Assembly: GCF_004358695.1 (NCBI RefSeq)
Contig: NZ_SNAA01000004.1
Span: 160,675 to 224,674 of the forward strand
Length of the DNA: 64,000 bases
DNA from: Palleronia sediminis
GTDB taxonomy: Bacteria > Pseudomonadota > Alphaproteobacteria > Rhodobacterales > Rhodobacteraceae
Direction: 5' to 3'
A model generated the notes under the pieces. The model saw only the letters and a program-made list of their open reading frames with translations, ran no database searches and was not told the DNA's origin. Made by a program: the position numbers and the translations under genes. Positions 17,333 to 28,343 of this stretch are shown here, piece after piece. Positions within the stretch are counted from its first letter, which is position 1. The number at the start of each line of letters is the position of its first letter.

Positions 17333-18231
17333 CGCTGATCTCGGACGCCATGTCGATTACCCGGCCCGAGCGCGGCTCGGACGGGGTGGTGCCGCCCACG
17401 GGCTTTACCGCGCGGCTGACCCAGTTCACCGCCGCCGGGATGGCCTTTCTCGCCGTTTTCGCGCTGGCGCTGTCGATGGCGACCGAACGGCTGGCCGACC
17501 GCTGGGGCGAGGCGCTGGCGCAAAGCGCGACCATCCGCATCTCGGCGCCATCGGAGCAGCGCGCGGCCCAGACCGAGGCGGTGCTGGAGATCCTCGGCGC
17601 GACGCCGGGGGTGGCGCAGGCCCGCGCGCTGGACGCGACCGAGCAGCAGGCGTTGCTGGCGCCGTTCTTCGGCCCCGATCTGCCGGTCGAGACGCTGCCG
17701 ATCCCGCAGCTGGTCGAGATCGTCACCGCCCCCGCGGGGTTCGACGCCGAGGGGCTGCGCCTGCGGCTGCGGGCCGAGGTGCCGGGCGCGGTGCTTGACG
17801 ATCACACCGCCTGGCGCCGCCCGCTGATCGCCGCGGCCGAACGGCTGAGCTGGCTCGGCATCGGGGCGATGGCGCTGATCGCGCTGATGACGGCGGCGAT
17901 GACGACGCTGGCGGCGGGCTCGGCCCTGGCCGCGAACCGGCAGGTCTTGCAGGTGCTGCGGCTGGTCGGGGCGCAGGACGGGTTCATCGCGCGCGCCTTC
18001 GTGCGCCGGTTCACCTTTCGCGCGTTGACCGGCGCCGCGCTGGGCACGCTGGCCGGCATGCTCGCGATCTGGAGCTTGCCCGAGGTCGCCACGGGGGGCG
18101 GGTTCCTGACCGGGCTGGGCTTTTCCGGGGCGGGATGGCTCGCGCCGCTTCCGGTGCCGTTCCTGACCGCGGTGGTCGCGTTCCTCGCGACCCGCATGGC
18201 CGCCTTTCGCGCGCTCAGGGCCATCCCGTGA
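17329..18231 (+). CDS. ftsX: Cell division protein FtsX
   Basis: 300-residue permease-like partner of FtsE. The topology fits FtsX: one TM near residues 38-58, a large periplasmic domain, then three TMs (about 175-200, 225-250, 270-295). The GTG start overlaps the ftsE stop, and its own stop overlaps the plsC GTG, giving a three-gene coupled unit ftsE-ftsX-plsC. Confidence 0.93.
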   Translation: MTLISDAMSITRPERGSDGVVPPTGFTARLTQFTAAGMAFLAVFALALSMATERLADRWGEALAQSATIRISAPSEQRAAQTEAVLEILGATPGVAQARALDATEQQALLAPFFGPDLPVETLPIPQLVEIVTAPAGFDAEGLRLRLRAEVPGAVLDDHTAWRRPLIAAAERLSWLGIGAMALIALMTAAMTTLAAGSALAANRQVLQVLRLVGAQDGFIARAFVRRFTFRALTGAALGTLAGMLAIWSLPEVATGGGFLTGLGFSGAGWLAPLPVPFLTAVVAFLATRMAAFRALRAIP

Positions 18232-18989
18232 GGCTGTGGCTCTACCTGCGCTCGGCCCTGTTCATCGGGCAGATGTACCTCGTGATGGCGGTCATGGCGC
18301 TGGCATGGCTGCCGGTGGTGCTGACGCGGCCCGACGGGGCCAGTCGCGCCATCCGCAGCTATTGCCGCTATGTCCGCTGGTCGGCGCGGGCGATCTGCGG
18401 GCTCGCATCCGAGGTGCGCGGCCCCGTGCCCCAGGGCGAGGTGCTGATCGCGTCCAAGCATCAGTCTTTCTTTGACATCATCCTGCTGTGTTCGGTCCTG
18501 CCCGCGCCGAAATTCATCATGAAGAAAGAGCTTTTGCGCACCCCCATCGTCGGCTGGTACGCCACGCGCATCGGCTGCGTTCCGGTCGACCGGGGCCGCA
18601 AGGGCCGCGCCGTGGCCCAGATGATCGAGGGGGTGAATGCCGGGCGCGGCACCCGGCCCGGACAGCTCGTCATCTATCCGCAGGGCACGCGCACCGCGCC
18701 GGGGGCCGATCTGCCCTACAAGACCGGCGCCGCGATCCTCTACGAGCAGCTTTCCGAACCCTGTGTGCCCGTGGCGACCAATGTCGGGGTGTTCTGGCCG
18801 CGCAGCGGGCTGCGGCGGTCGCCGGGGCTGGGCGTGGTCGAGTTCCTCGAACCCATCGCGCCGGGGCTCGATCGCGAGGCTTTCATCGAAGAGCTGCGCG
18901 ACAGGATCGAGACCCGCTCGGACGCGCTAATGGCCGAGGCGGGCTGGACCGCGCCGCTGCCGCCGCCCGCGCGGGACCCGGCCCCCTAG
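18228..18989 (+). CDS. plsC: 1-acyl-sn-glycerol-3-phosphate acyltransferase
   Basis: 253 residues. Adds the second acyl chain to lysophosphatidic acid in phospholipid synthesis at the inner membrane. N-terminal hydrophobic segment (about 8-32), catalytic HX4D as KHQSFFD, then IYPQGTRTAPG in place of the usual FPEGTRS, and the late PVATNVGVFWP. The GTG start overlaps the ftsX stop (GTGA). The stop TAG interlocks with the TAG of convergent pheT. The Glu of the EGT motif is a Gln here, a variation known in some alphaproteobacterial PlsC proteins. Confidence 0.92.
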   Translation: MRLWLYLRSALFIGQMYLVMAVMALAWLPVVLTRPDGASRAIRSYCRYVRWSARAICGLASEVRGPVPQGEVLIASKHQSFFDIILLCSVLPAPKFIMKKELLRTPIVGWYATRIGCVPVDRGRKGRAVAQMIEGVNAGRGTRPGQLVIYPQGTRTAPGADLPYKTGAAILYEQLSEPCVPVATNVGVFWPRSGLRRSPGLGVVEFLEPIAPGLDREAFIEELRDRIETRSDALMAEAGWTAPLPPPARDPAP

Positions 18990-21388
18990 CGCCTGAGCGT
19001 CCCGCCCGTCGCGGCCTCGACCTTGGTGACGATCTTCGCCGATACGGCCTCGATCTCGGGCTCGGTCAGGGTCGCGGTCTGGGGTTGCAGCCGCACCGCG
19101 ATGGCGAGCGAGATCTTGCCCTCGCCGAGGCTCGCCCCCTCGAACCGGTCGAAGACGCGCACATCGGCCACCAGCGCCTTGTCGGCGCCCTGGGCTGCGG
19201 CCACGACGGTCTGCGCCTCGGTCCGGGCATCCAGCACGAAGGCGAAATCGCGCTCCACCGGTTGCAGGTCCGACAGGTCGAGCCGCGCGCGCGCCGCGCC
19301 CTTGCGGCGCGGGGCCGGCACGGCGTCGGGCCAGACGACGAAACCCACGGCCGGGCCTTTCACGTCCATCGCGCGCAGCACCCGCGGGTGCAGCTCGCCA
19401 AAGACGGCCAGCACCTTCTTGCCAAGGCTGATCTGCCCGTGCCGACCCGGATGCCACCATGCCTCGCCGTCGCGCCGGATCTGGGCGTTGGCGGGGGCGC
19501 CGATGGCGGCCAGCACCGCCTCGGCCGCGGCCTTGGCGTCGAAGGCATCGCGCGGGCGTGCGGTGCCGTGCAGATCCTTGGGGCCGGTCGCCCCGACGAA
19601 AAGCCCCGCCGCCTCGGTCCGCTGGTCGCCCGGCTCGCCGCCGGTAAAGCCCGCGCCGACCTCGAAAAGGGCAAGGTCGGACTGCCCGCGTTTCTGGTTG
19701 CGCGCCGCGGCCAGCAGCAGCCCCGTCAGCAGCGAGGGCCGCAGATGCGACAGGTCCTGGCTGATCGGGTTCTCGAGCGCCAGCGCAGCATCGCCGCCGA
19801 ACAGCTCGGCCGAGGCCCGGTCGACGAAGGCATAGCTCACCACCTCGTTCATGCCGAGCGCGGCGCAGGAGCGGCGCGCGGTCTGCTCGCGCGACTGGGC
19901 GAGCGTCAGGATCGGGGCCGGCACGCCGGGGCGCGGCCGCGGCAGCGCGCGCGGCGCCAGCCGGGTGAGCGAGGCGATGCGCGCGACCTCTTCGACGAGG
20001 TCGGCCTCGCCCTGCACGTCGGGCCGCCAGGACGGAACCGCCGCCATGTCGCCATCGAGCGCGAAACCCAGCGCCTCGAGCGAGGCGCGTTGCGTGGCCG
20101 GGTCGATCTCCATCCCCACGAGGCTTTGCACCCGGTCGGTGTCGAGCCGGTAGCGGCGCGCGTGATCGGGCGCGGCGCCGGCCTCGACCACGTCCGAGGC
20201 CTCGCCGCCGCACAGATCGAGGATCATCCGCGTCGCTTCCTCGAGGCCGGCGCGGGTGAAGGCCGGGTCGACCCCCCGTTCGAAGCGGTAGCGCGCGTCC
20301 GAGTTGATCTTGAGCGCGCGGCCCGTCTGCGCGATCCGCACCGGGGTCCAGTAGGCCGATTCGAGGAACACGTCGGTCGTGTCCTCGCCGACGCCGGTGG
20401 GCGCCCCGCCCATGATGCCGGCGATGCTTTCGGGGCCATTGGCGTCAGAGATCGCGATCATGCCGGGGGCGAGCGTATAGTCGCGCTCGTCCAGCGCGCG
20501 CAGCGTCTCGCCGCCCTCGGCCCGGTGCACCCGCAGATCGCCCGACACCTTGGCCGCGTCAAAGACGTGCAGCGGGCGGTTGGCATCGAAGGTAAAGAAA
20601 TTGGTGATGTCGACCAGCGCCGAGATCGGCCGCAGCCCGATGGCCTTGAGCCGCTCCTGCAACCAGCGCGGCGAGGGGCCGTTGACCACGCCGCGGATCA
20701 GCCGCCCCGTGAAATGCGGCGCGTCGTCCAGCGCGTCGTCGTCGATCGAGACGCCGATGGGGCAGGGAAAGGCGCCCTCGACCGTGACCGGATCACGGTG
20801 TTTGAGCCGTCCGAGCCCCCGTGCGGCGAGGTCGCGCGCGATGCCCCGCACGCCCAGCGCATCGGGGCGGTTGGGGGTGATCGCGATCTCGATCACCGGA
20901 TCGACGGCGCCGGGGCGGTTCGCGGCCAGCCAGTCGGCAAAGCTGGTTCCGACCTCCGACGCGGCCGACTCCTCGGGCAGTTCGATGATGCCCTCGTGTT
21001 CGTCGGACAGCTCGAGCTCGCGTTCCGAGGCCATCATGCCGTGGCTCTCGACGCCCCGGATGCGGCCGATCTGGATGGTGGTGTCGATGCCCGGAACATA
21101 GGTGCCCGGCGCGGCCACGACGACGGTGATCCCGGCACGGGCATTGGGCGCGCCGCAGATGATCTGGCTTTCGCCCGCGGCGGTGGCCACGCGACACACC
21201 CTGAGACGGTCGGCATCGGGATGCGGCTCGGCCGCGAGAACCCTGCCGATGGTAAAGGGGCGCAGGCGGGCGGCGGGGTCCGAGATATCCTCGACCTCGA
21301 GGCCGAGATCGGTCAGCGCCTCGGCGATGGTGTCGAGCGACGCGTCGGTGTCGAGGTGGTCCTTGAGCCAGGACAGGGTGAACTTCAT
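18986..21388 (-). CDS. pheT: Phenylalanyl-tRNA synthetase beta subunit
   Basis: 800 residues, full length. Domain order is the usual one: EMAP/tRNA-binding OB fold (GRVLAAEPHPDADRLRVCRV), B3/4 editing region, B5 DNA-binding-like domains, catalytic-like core, and a C-terminal FDX-ACB anticodon-binding domain. Acts as the alpha2beta2 enzyme with PheS. It lies ~400 bp after pheS on the same strand, with only a doubtful small ORF on the opposite strand between them. Confidence 0.97.
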   Translation of the reverse strand: MKFTLSWLKDHLDTDASLDTIAEALTDLGLEVEDISDPAARLRPFTIGRVLAAEPHPDADRLRVCRVATAAGESQIICGAPNARAGITVVVAAPGTYVPGIDTTIQIGRIRGVESHGMMASERELELSDEHEGIIELPEESAASEVGTSFADWLAANRPGAVDPVIEIAITPNRPDALGVRGIARDLAARGLGRLKHRDPVTVEGAFPCPIGVSIDDDALDDAPHFTGRLIRGVVNGPSPRWLQERLKAIGLRPISALVDITNFFTFDANRPLHVFDAAKVSGDLRVHRAEGGETLRALDERDYTLAPGMIAISDANGPESIAGIMGGAPTGVGEDTTDVFLESAYWTPVRIAQTGRALKINSDARYRFERGVDPAFTRAGLEEATRMILDLCGGEASDVVEAGAAPDHARRYRLDTDRVQSLVGMEIDPATQRASLEALGFALDGDMAAVPSWRPDVQGEADLVEEVARIASLTRLAPRALPRPRPGVPAPILTLAQSREQTARRSCAALGMNEVVSYAFVDRASAELFGGDAALALENPISQDLSHLRPSLLTGLLLAAARNQKRGQSDLALFEVGAGFTGGEPGDQRTEAAGLFVGATGPKDLHGTARPRDAFDAKAAAEAVLAAIGAPANAQIRRDGEAWWHPGRHGQISLGKKVLAVFGELHPRVLRAMDVKGPAVGFVVWPDAVPAPRRKGAARARLDLSDLQPVERDFAFVLDARTEAQTVVAAAQGADKALVADVRVFDRFEGASLGEGKISLAIAVRLQPQTATLTEPEIEAVSAKIVTKVEAATGGTLRR

Positions 21389-21473
21389 CTCCGGCTTCCC
21401 GCTTGTGGCATGGCGAGTGGGGGTTAGCCCACGGATGGGGAAATGAAAAGCTGACCTCGACCCGTTTTGGAAA

Positions 21474-21504
21474 CAGACAGTTTAGGCAAAACTAAGGCTG
21501 TCTG
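21474..21504. repeat. Inverted repeat between pheS and pheT
   Basis: Arms CAGACAG (21474-21480) and CTGTCTG (21498-21504) enclose a second short complementary pair (TTAG/CTAA), giving a hairpin of ~12 pairs with a small bulge. It sits 85 bp upstream of pheT and 37 bp before a possible small + strand gene. It could be an operator, a promoter-proximal RNA hairpin or a processing site in the pheS-pheT transcript. Confidence 0.5.
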
Positions 21505-21541
21505 ACACAATCGTGCCACAATTCGGGCCGAAAATCACCGC

Positions 21542-21736
21542 ATGACACATCGTGGACCCATCCTTATCCTGATCGCGCTTTTCTTGGTCGCCGTGCCGGC
21601 GGTCCGGGCCGTCGGTCCGAACCTGCCGCTGATCGGGACGGTATCGCTGGGGGCGCTCTGCCCCGGCTCGGCCATGTCCAGGGAACCGTCGCCGCTGAAC
21701 TTCCTCTGCCGCGCCGGCGTCCTGCCCGCGGGCTGA
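21542..21736 (+). CDS. Possible small secreted protein (64 aa)
   Basis: 64 residues: an N-terminal hydrophobic signal-like helix (ILILIALFLVAVPAVRA), then a short mature part with two cysteines. It is on the strand opposite to pheS-pheT and fills most of the gap between them. No clear Shine-Dalgarno precedes the ATG, and no family is recognised. A chance ORF is possible; the signal-peptide shape is the only argument in favour. Confidence 0.35.
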   Translation: MTHRGPILILIALFLVAVPAVRAVGPNLPLIGTVSLGALCPGSAMSREPSPLNFLCRAGVLPAG

Positions 21737-21785
21737 GGTCCGGGCGGCCGAACCGCCCCGAACCCTACGCCCGACCGGCCCGCCG

Positions 21786-22859
21786 TCAGACCCCCGCGCG
21801 CAGCGTCGGAACCTGGAGCGCGCCGAAGCCGTAATGGCGCAGCCAGCGCAGGTCGCTGTCGAAAAAGGCGCGCAGGTCGGGGATGCCGTATTTCAGCATC
21901 GCAAGCCGGTCGATCCCCATGCCGAAGGCAAAGCCCTGCCATTGCTCGGGGTCGATGCCGCCCGCGCGGAGCACCTTGGGATGAACCATGCCCGAGCCCA
22001 GAACCTCGAGCCAGCCGTCGCCCTCGCCGACCTTGACCGTGCCCCCTTCGAAGCTGCACTGGATGTCGACCTCGGCCGACGGCTCGGTAAAGGGGAAATG
22101 CGAGGCGCGGAACCGGGTGCGGACCTCGGTGCCGAAAAATGCGGTAAAGAACTGCTCGAGCACCCATTTCAGGTGGGCCATCGAGATATCGCGATCCAGC
22201 GCCAGCCCCTCGACCTGGTGGAACATCGGCGTGTGCGTCTGGTCGTAATCGGCGCGGAAGGTGCGGCCGGGACAGATGACGCGCAGGGGCGCGCCCTGCG
22301 CCTCCATCGTGCGGATCTGCACGGGCGAAGTATGGGTGCGCAGCACATGGGGCGGCCGGTCGTCGCCCGCCGCGCGCGACATGTAGAACGTGTCGTGTTC
22401 CTGCCGGGCGGGGTGATGGGCGGGGATGTTCAGCGCGTCGAAATTGTACCAGTCCGATTCGACCTGCGGCCCCTCGGCCACGGCAAAGCCCATGTCGCCG
22501 AAGATCGCGGTGATCTCTTCCCAGACCTGGCTGACGGGGTGGATCGTGCCGCGGCCCGGATCGGGCGCACCCCGCGCGGGCAGCGTCACGTCGAGCCATT
22601 CCCGCGACAGCCGTTCCTCGAGCGCGGCATCCTCGAGCGCGGCCTTGCGCGCGGCGATGGCCGAGGTGATCTCGTCCTTGAGCGCGTTGAGGCGCGGACC
22701 GGCCTCCTGCCGCTCTTCGGGGGTCATGCGGCCCAGTTCGCGCATGGCCAGCGACACCTCGCCCTTCTTGCCGATGGCGGCAAGCCGCGTGTCCTCGAGC
22801 GTGGCCTCGTCGGTGGCCGCGTCGATGCGGGACAGGTATTTCGCGCGCAGGTCGTCCAT
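21786..22859 (-). CDS. pheS: Phenylalanyl-tRNA synthetase alpha subunit
   Basis: 357 residues. N-terminal coiled coil (about 1-90), then the class II catalytic core: [57 protein letters not shown], and [13 protein letters not shown]. Charges tRNA-Phe with PheT. A strong AAGGAGG ribosome-binding site lies 5 bases before the ATG. Upstream is a 415-bp leader holding two terminator-like hairpins. Confidence 0.97.
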   Translation of the reverse strand: MDDLRAKYLSRIDAATDEATLEDTRLAAIGKKGEVSLAMRELGRMTPEERQEAGPRLNALKDEITSAIAARKAALEDAALEERLSREWLDVTLPARGAPDPGRGTIHPVSQVWEEITAIFGDMGFAVAEGPQVESDWYNFDALNIPAHHPARQEHDTFYMSRAAGDDRPPHVLRTHTSPVQIRTMEAQGAPLRVICPGRTFRADYDQTHTPMFHQVEGLALDRDISMAHLKWVLEQFFTAFFGTEVRTRFRASHFPFTEPSAEVDIQCSFEGGTVKVGEGDGWLEVLGSGMVHPKVLRAGGIDPEQWQGFAFGMGIDRLAMLKYGIPDLRAFFDSDLRWLRHYGFGALQVPTLRAGV

Positions 22860-22995
22860 TCCGGCCTCCTTGAGGGCAGTCCGCGCGCGGTGCTACCGCG
22901 CGGGTCGCTGCATGACAAGGCAGGCCGGAGGGCGATGCGCCAACGCCGCGGCCCGGCTGACCGCCGATCTGGCGGGCCGGGTCGCGTGCGTGGTG

Positions 22996-23020
22996 TAAAA
23001 GAGGGGCCGGCGCCGGCCCC
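22996..23020 (-). terminator. Hairpin plus T-rich tract upstream of pheS (possible attenuator)
   Basis: 18-bp perfect palindrome (23003-23020, built from GGGGCCGGC and its complement). Read on the - strand it is followed directly by TCTTTTAC. It lies about 145 nt upstream of the pheS start. A second 8-bp inverted repeat (ATCCGGTC at 23027-23034, GACCGGAT at 23051-23058) lies immediately upstream in the transcript. Confidence 0.55.
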
Positions 23021-23216
23021 GATGTGATCCGGTCATGGACTGCCCGCGCGGACCGGATGCCATCCCGGCCGCGTGATCGTGGACATGGCGCGGCCGATGA
23101 GCCGCGCCCCGTGGATCGACCGCGCCGGGATGTAAGCCCGGACGCGCAAGAGCTCTCGCCGCCATGGATAGCCGCCGCGGGTGAAGATCGCGTAAACGCG
23201 GCGCCCGCCCCCGAAC

Positions 23217-23249
23217 GGAAAAGGGCCGCCCGGTGACGGGGCGGCCCTT
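23217..23249 (-). terminator. Rho-independent terminator after rplT
   Basis: Perfect 11-bp arms (AAGGGCCGCCC at 23221-23231 and its complement at 23239-23249) with a 7-nt loop, followed on the - strand by TTTT. It starts 26 bp after the rplT stop. Confidence 0.8.
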
Positions 23250-23274
23250 GAATCGCTGGCGATGCGCGCGCGGC

Positions 23275-23640
23275 TCAGGCCGGCAGGGCGCCTTTCGCCT
23301 GGTCGACGATGGCGTTGAACGCATCGGGCTCGTGCACGGCGAGATCGGCCAGCACCTTGCGGTCGACCTCGATCCCGGCCAGCGCCAGACCGTTGATGAA
23401 GCGCGAATAGGTCAGCGATTCGTCATGGGCGCGGACGGCGGCGTTGATCCGCTGGATCCACAGCGCGCGGAAATTGCGCTTGCGGTTCTTGCGGTCGCGC
23501 GTGGCGTACTGGTTCGCCTTGTCGACGGCCTGGGTGGCGGTGCGGAAGGCGGTGCTGCGGCGGCCGTAATAGCCTTTCGCGGCCTTGATGACCTTCTTGT
23601 GACGGGCGTGGGTGGTCGTTCCACCTTTGACTCGGGCCAT
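23275..23640 (-). CDS. rplT: 50S ribosomal protein L20
   Basis: 121 residues, standard length. Opens [19 protein letters not shown] and carries the very basic N-terminal half typical of L20, including the [20 protein letters not shown] segment. L20 binds 23S rRNA early in 50S assembly, and in many bacteria represses its own operon. It follows rpmI by 12 bp and is followed by a clear terminator. No infC lies next to it in this window. Confidence 0.98.
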   Translation of the reverse strand: MARVKGGTTTHARHKKVIKAAKGYYGRRSTAFRTATQAVDKANQYATRDRKNRKRNFRALWIQRINAAVRAHDESLTYSRFINGLALAGIEVDRKVLADLAVHEPDAFNAIVDQAKGALPA

Positions 23641-23652
23641 GGTCGGACCTCC

Positions 23653-23853
23653 TTAACCGGCGTAGGGCATGTAGCGCTTGGCGAGCTTCTGGTCGGGCTC
23701 GCTCAGCACACGGGTTCCGCGGGCGTCGCGGATGAACTTGTTCGATCGCTTGATCATGCCGTGCCGCTTGCCGGCATGGCCGCCCATGACCTTTCCGGTC
23801 GCCGTCACCTTGAAACGCTTTTTCGCGCTCGATTTCGTCTTCATCTTGGGCAT
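23653..23853 (-). CDS. rpmI: 50S ribosomal protein L35
   Basis: 66 residues with the L35 signature [20 protein letters not shown] and the GHAGKRHGM segment. The start at 23853 is the conserved MPKMK; a longer in-frame extension is not needed. A strong GAGG-type ribosome-binding site lies just upstream. It heads the rpmI-rplT unit. Confidence 0.97.
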   Translation of the reverse strand: MPKMKTKSSAKKRFKVTATGKVMGGHAGKRHGMIKRSNKFIRDARGTRVLSEPDQKLAKRYMPYAG

Positions 23854-23980
23854 TTCCGTCTCCTCGTGCGGGGTCGGTGTCGCGCGGGGGACTCGGCATG
23901 CCACATCGGCCGGCCCCCGCGGTTGAAGCGCGGTCTATAGGCAGATCGCGCGCCCCGCGCAAGACCCGCGGGCCGCCGGG

Positions 23981-24222
23981 TCAGTTCACGATCTGCGCCA
24001 CGACGCGGACGAAGGAATGGGGGATCTCGGCGAAATCGTAGATGCCCGGATATTCGCGGAACACCAGCCAGATCAGCCCGCCCCCGATCGCGCAAAGCAC
24101 GATCGCGACCAGCGGCAGGCGGCGGTCGGCGAAGGCCGCCAAAAGCGACGGCACGCCGAGCGCGATGAGCAGAACGCCCGCGACGATGGCGTAGTCGGGG
24201 TCGATCTGCCCGAGCGCGTCGA

Positions 24223-24226
<4 letters not shown>
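23981..24226 (-). CDS. Small two-helix membrane protein coupled to pyk
   Basis: 81 residues with two predicted transmembrane helices (YAIVAGVLLIALGVPSLLAA and LVAIVLCAIGGGLIWLVF) and a C-terminal tail ending VRVVAQIVN. The ATG overlaps the pyk TGA (ATGA), so it is translated from the pyk transcript. Function unknown. It may be a membrane partner or simply a passenger gene. Confidence 0.75.
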
Positions 24227-25668
<1,442 letters not shown>

Positions 25669-25799
25669 GACATACTCCCGTTAGCGTATTTCAGGCTTAT
25701 GGGCGAAAGCCCTTTTGGCCGCAACAGGGCCGGTGCGGCGGGCTTGACGCATCGCCCCGCGGCCCACACCTGCAAGACGAGCGACAGGGGAGAGACCGC

Positions 25800-26099
25800 A
25801 TGGACGACGCCACAAGAACCGAACTCGAGGCGGCCGCGTTCCGCCGGCTGCGCGATCATTTGCAGGCCCGCAGCGACGTGCAGAACATCGACATGATGAA
25901 CCTCGCCGGGTTCTGCCGGAACTGCTTGAGCCGCTGGTATCAGGAGGCCGCGGCCGAGCGCGGCATCGACATGGGCAAGGAGGATGCGCGCGAGGCCTTT
26001 TACGGCATGCCCTATGCCGAGTGGCGCGCCGCGCACCAGACCGAGGCGAGCGACGACCAAAAGGCCGCCTTTGCCGAGTCGCACAAGCACGCGACATGA
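25800..26099 (+). CDS. DUF1244 (SMc04008-type) domain protein
   Basis: 99 residues. The family's conserved block is clear: MMNLAGFCRNCLSRWYQEAA with the paired cysteines, then YGMPYAEWRAAHQ. Function is unknown in the family; the Cys pair suggests metal binding or redox. The stop overlaps the next start (ATGA). The gene is divergent from pyk. Confidence 0.88.
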   Translation: MDDATRTELEAAAFRRLRDHLQARSDVQNIDMMNLAGFCRNCLSRWYQEAAAERGIDMGKEDAREAFYGMPYAEWRAAHQTEASDDQKAAFAESHKHAT

Positions 26100-26374
26100 C
26101 ACGGATCGCCGCCGCCCTGCTGGCCGCCTGCCTCGCGTTGCCCGCGGCGGCCGTGGCGGACCAGCGGGGCGACACGGTCGCGCGCCCCAACCCGCAGCTC
26201 GCGCTGAGCGTGGCGCGGCGCGCGGCCTTCTACGGCGTGGCCATCGCCCCCGAGGCGCTGACGCTGGCACAGGCCGCGGCGTTGCACATGGCGATGGTGG
26301 CGGGCGGGCGTTCGCGCGTCGAGACACGGCGCCGGATCGAGCAGATCCTGCGCAGCGACGCCTTTCGCGACTGA
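26096..26374 (+). CDS. Small secreted protein of unknown function
   Basis: 92 residues with an N-terminal signal peptide (MTRIAAALLAACLALPAAAVA, likely cleaved near residue 21) and a short helical mature part rich in Ala and Arg. The start overlaps the DUF1244 stop, giving a two-gene unit. No family recognised. The stop is 4 bp from the convergent aminotransferase stop. Confidence 0.7.
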   Translation: MTRIAAALLAACLALPAAAVADQRGDTVARPNPQLALSVARRAAFYGVAIAPEALTLAQAAALHMAMVAGGRSRVETRRRIEQILRSDAFRD

Positions 26375-26378
26375 ACCC

Positions 26379-27236
26379 TTACAGCGCCGCGCGGCGGCTT
26401 TCGTCGATATAGATCTCGCGCAGGCGCCGCGCGACCGGGCCGGGGGTGCCGCCGCCCACCGCCGCCCCGTCGATCTCGATCACCGGCAGCACGAAGGCCG
26501 AGGCCGAGGTGACGAAGGCCTCGTCGGCGGCGCGGGCCTCGTCGAGGGTAAAGGGCCGCTCTTCTATCTGCATCTGCGCCTCGCGCGCGAGCCTCAGAAC
26601 CGCCGCGCGGGTGATGCCCGACAGGATCTCGTGGCCCAGCCCGCGGGTCACGATGCGTCCGTCCTTGACGATATAGGCGTTGTTCGACGTGCCTTCGGTC
26701 ACGGCGCCGTCCTCGATCATCCAGGCGTCGTCGGCGCCGCGGGCCCTGGCCTCCATCTTGGCCATGGACGGATAGAGTAGCTGCACCGTCTTGATGTCGC
26801 GCCGGCCCCAGCGCAGGTCGGGCAGCGACACGACGCGGATGCCCTCGCGCGCGGCGGGGGTGTCGGCAAGCCCCGGCTTGGCCTGCGTGAACAGAACCAC
26901 GGTCTGCGGCGTGTCGGCGTCGGGATAGGCGAAATCGCGGTCGGCCGCGCCGCGCGTCACCTGCAGATAGATCAGCCCGTCCTCGATGGAATTACGCGCC
27001 ACGAGGTCGCGGTGAACCGCGAGCAGCGAGTCACGCGGCATCGGCATCGGCATGCCCAGCTCGCCCAGCGACCGTTCGAGCCGCGCGGCATGGCCGTCGA
27101 AATCGATCAGCCGCCCGCCCAGCACGCTCGTCACCTCGTAGACGGCGTCGGCAAAGAGAAACCCGCGGTCGAAGACCGAGACGCGCGCGGCATCCTCGGG
27201 CAGGTAGTCGCCGTTGACATAGACGATGCGGGTCAT
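26379..27236 (-). CDS. dat: D-amino-acid (D-alanine) aminotransferase, PLP class IV
   Basis: 285 residues. Landmarks of the D-alanine transaminase branch of fold-type IV PLP enzymes: [25 protein letters not shown] at the N terminus, the Lys in [10 protein letters not shown] as Schiff-base lysine, [19 protein letters not shown], and [12 protein letters not shown]. Interconverts D-amino acids and 2-oxo acids, supplying D-Ala or D-Glu for peptidoglycan or degrading D-amino acids. Branched-chain aminotransferase-like activity cannot be excluded. Confidence 0.88.
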   Translation of the reverse strand: MTRIVYVNGDYLPEDAARVSVFDRGFLFADAVYEVTSVLGGRLIDFDGHAARLERSLGELGMPMPMPRDSLLAVHRDLVARNSIEDGLIYLQVTRGAADRDFAYPDADTPQTVVLFTQAKPGLADTPAAREGIRVVSLPDLRWGRRDIKTVQLLYPSMAKMEARARGADDAWMIEDGAVTEGTSNNAYIVKDGRIVTRGLGHEILSGITRAAVLRLAREAQMQIEERPFTLDEARAADEAFVTSASAFVLPVIEIDGAAVGGGTPGPVARRLREIYIDESRRAAL

Positions 27237-27386
27237 GGGCCGGGCTCCGGTTGCTTTGCCGCGCGGATGCCCTGTCGCGCCGGATCGGTCAAGCGCCGAG
27301 CGGGGGGGGCAACCCCGGCCGGGCGCGGGGCGTTGAACTTCCCGGCCGGTGCGGCTAGGCCAATCGCGGCGCGACCGGAGGGCGAC

Positions 27387-28343
27387 ATGCAGTATCTGGA
27401 CTTCGAAAAGCAGCTTTCCGAGATCGAGGGCAAGGCCGAGGAACTTCGGACCATGTCGCGCGGCGAAGGGGCCGAGGACGTGTCCGACCAGGCGCGCGCG
27501 CTGGACGAAAAGGCCCGCGCCCGGCTCGAGGCGCTGTATCGCAACCTCACGCCCTGGCAGAAATGCCAGGTCGCGCGCCATCCCGAACGGCCGCATTGCC
27601 GCGACTACGTGCGCGAGCTGTTCACCGACTGGATGCCGCTTGCGGGGGACCGGGCCTTTGCCGACGACCAGGCGGTGGTGACGGGGATCGGCCGGCTCGA
27701 CGGGCGCGCGGTGATGGTGGTCGGCCACGAAAAGGGCCACGACACGCGGTCGCGGCTCGAGCACAATTTCGGCATGGCCCGCCCCGAAGGCTATCGCAAG
27801 GCGCGCCGTCTCATCAACATCGCCGACCGGTTCGATATCCCGGTCATCACGCTGATCGACACGCCCGGCGCCTATCCCGGCAAGGGCGCCGAGGAACGCG
27901 GCCAGTCCGAGGCCATCGCCCGCGCGACGCAGAAATGCCTCCAGGTCGGGGTGCCGCTGGTGTCGGTCGTGATCGGCGAGGGCGGGTCGGGCGGCGCCGT
28001 GGCCTTTGCCGCGGCCAATGCGGTCGCGATGCTCGAACATTCGATCTATTCGGTGATCTCGCCCGAGGGCTGCGCCTCGATTTTGTGGAAAGACAGCGAC
28101 AAGATGCGCGAGGCCGCCGAGGCGCTGCGCCTGACCGCGCAGGACCTGCGCAAGCTCGGCGTCATCGACCGCGTAATTCCCGAACCGCTGGGCGGCGCGC
28201 AGCGCGCCCCGAAAGAGACGATCGCCGCCGTCGGCGAGGCGCTGAAATCCATGCTCGCCGGGTTCGACGGCATGGACCGCGACACCCTGCGCCAGGCGCG
28301 GCGGCAGAAATTCATCGACATGGGAACGGAGGGTCTGGCCTGA
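27387..28343 (+). CDS. accA: Acetyl-CoA carboxylase carboxyltransferase alpha subunit
   Basis: 318 residues, normal for AccA. Carboxyltransferase half-reaction making malonyl-CoA for fatty-acid synthesis, with AccD. Landmarks: [72 protein letters not shown], and [12 protein letters not shown]. The stop shares one base with the ytoQ start (TGATG). Confidence 0.97.
   Translation: MQYLDFEKQLSEIEGKAEELRTMSRGEGAEDVSDQARALDEKARARLEALYRNLTPWQKCQVARHPERPHCRDYVRELFTDWMPLAGDRAFADDQAVVTGIGRLDGRAVMVVGHEKGHDTRSRLEHNFGMARPEGYRKARRLINIADRFDIPVITLIDTPGAYPGKGAEERGQSEAIARATQKCLQVGVPLVSVVIGEGGSGGAVAFAAANAVAMLEHSIYSVISPEGCASILWKDSDKMREAAEALRLTAQDLRKLGVIDRVIPEPLGGAQRAPKETIAAVGEALKSMLAGFDGMDRDTLRQARRQKFIDMGTEGLA

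Larger units (their letters stand above)
22860..23274 (-). other. pheST leader / intergenic region, no protein gene
   Basis: 415 bp between rplT and pheS. It holds the rplT terminator (23217-23249), then ~200 nt of GC-rich sequence with inverted repeats, then a second terminator-like hairpin followed by T-rich sequence (22996-23020), then the pheS ribosome-binding site. One short - strand reading frame starts at ATG 23088 and gives a 17-residue peptide with no phenylalanine. No convincing longer gene is present. The layout suits transcription attenuation of pheST, as known in E. coli, but the sequence shows no Phe-rich leader peptide. Confidence 0.5.

Noticed and set aside
18488-21427. 979-codon open frame on the + strand over pheT
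   Set aside because: It is the antisense of pheT, rich in Arg/Gly/Asp repeats with no domain; pheT is certain.
23024-23236. Small + strand ORF between pheS and rplT
   Set aside because: Arg/Pro-rich with no ribosome-binding site, and it overlaps terminator and leader structures of the opposite strand.
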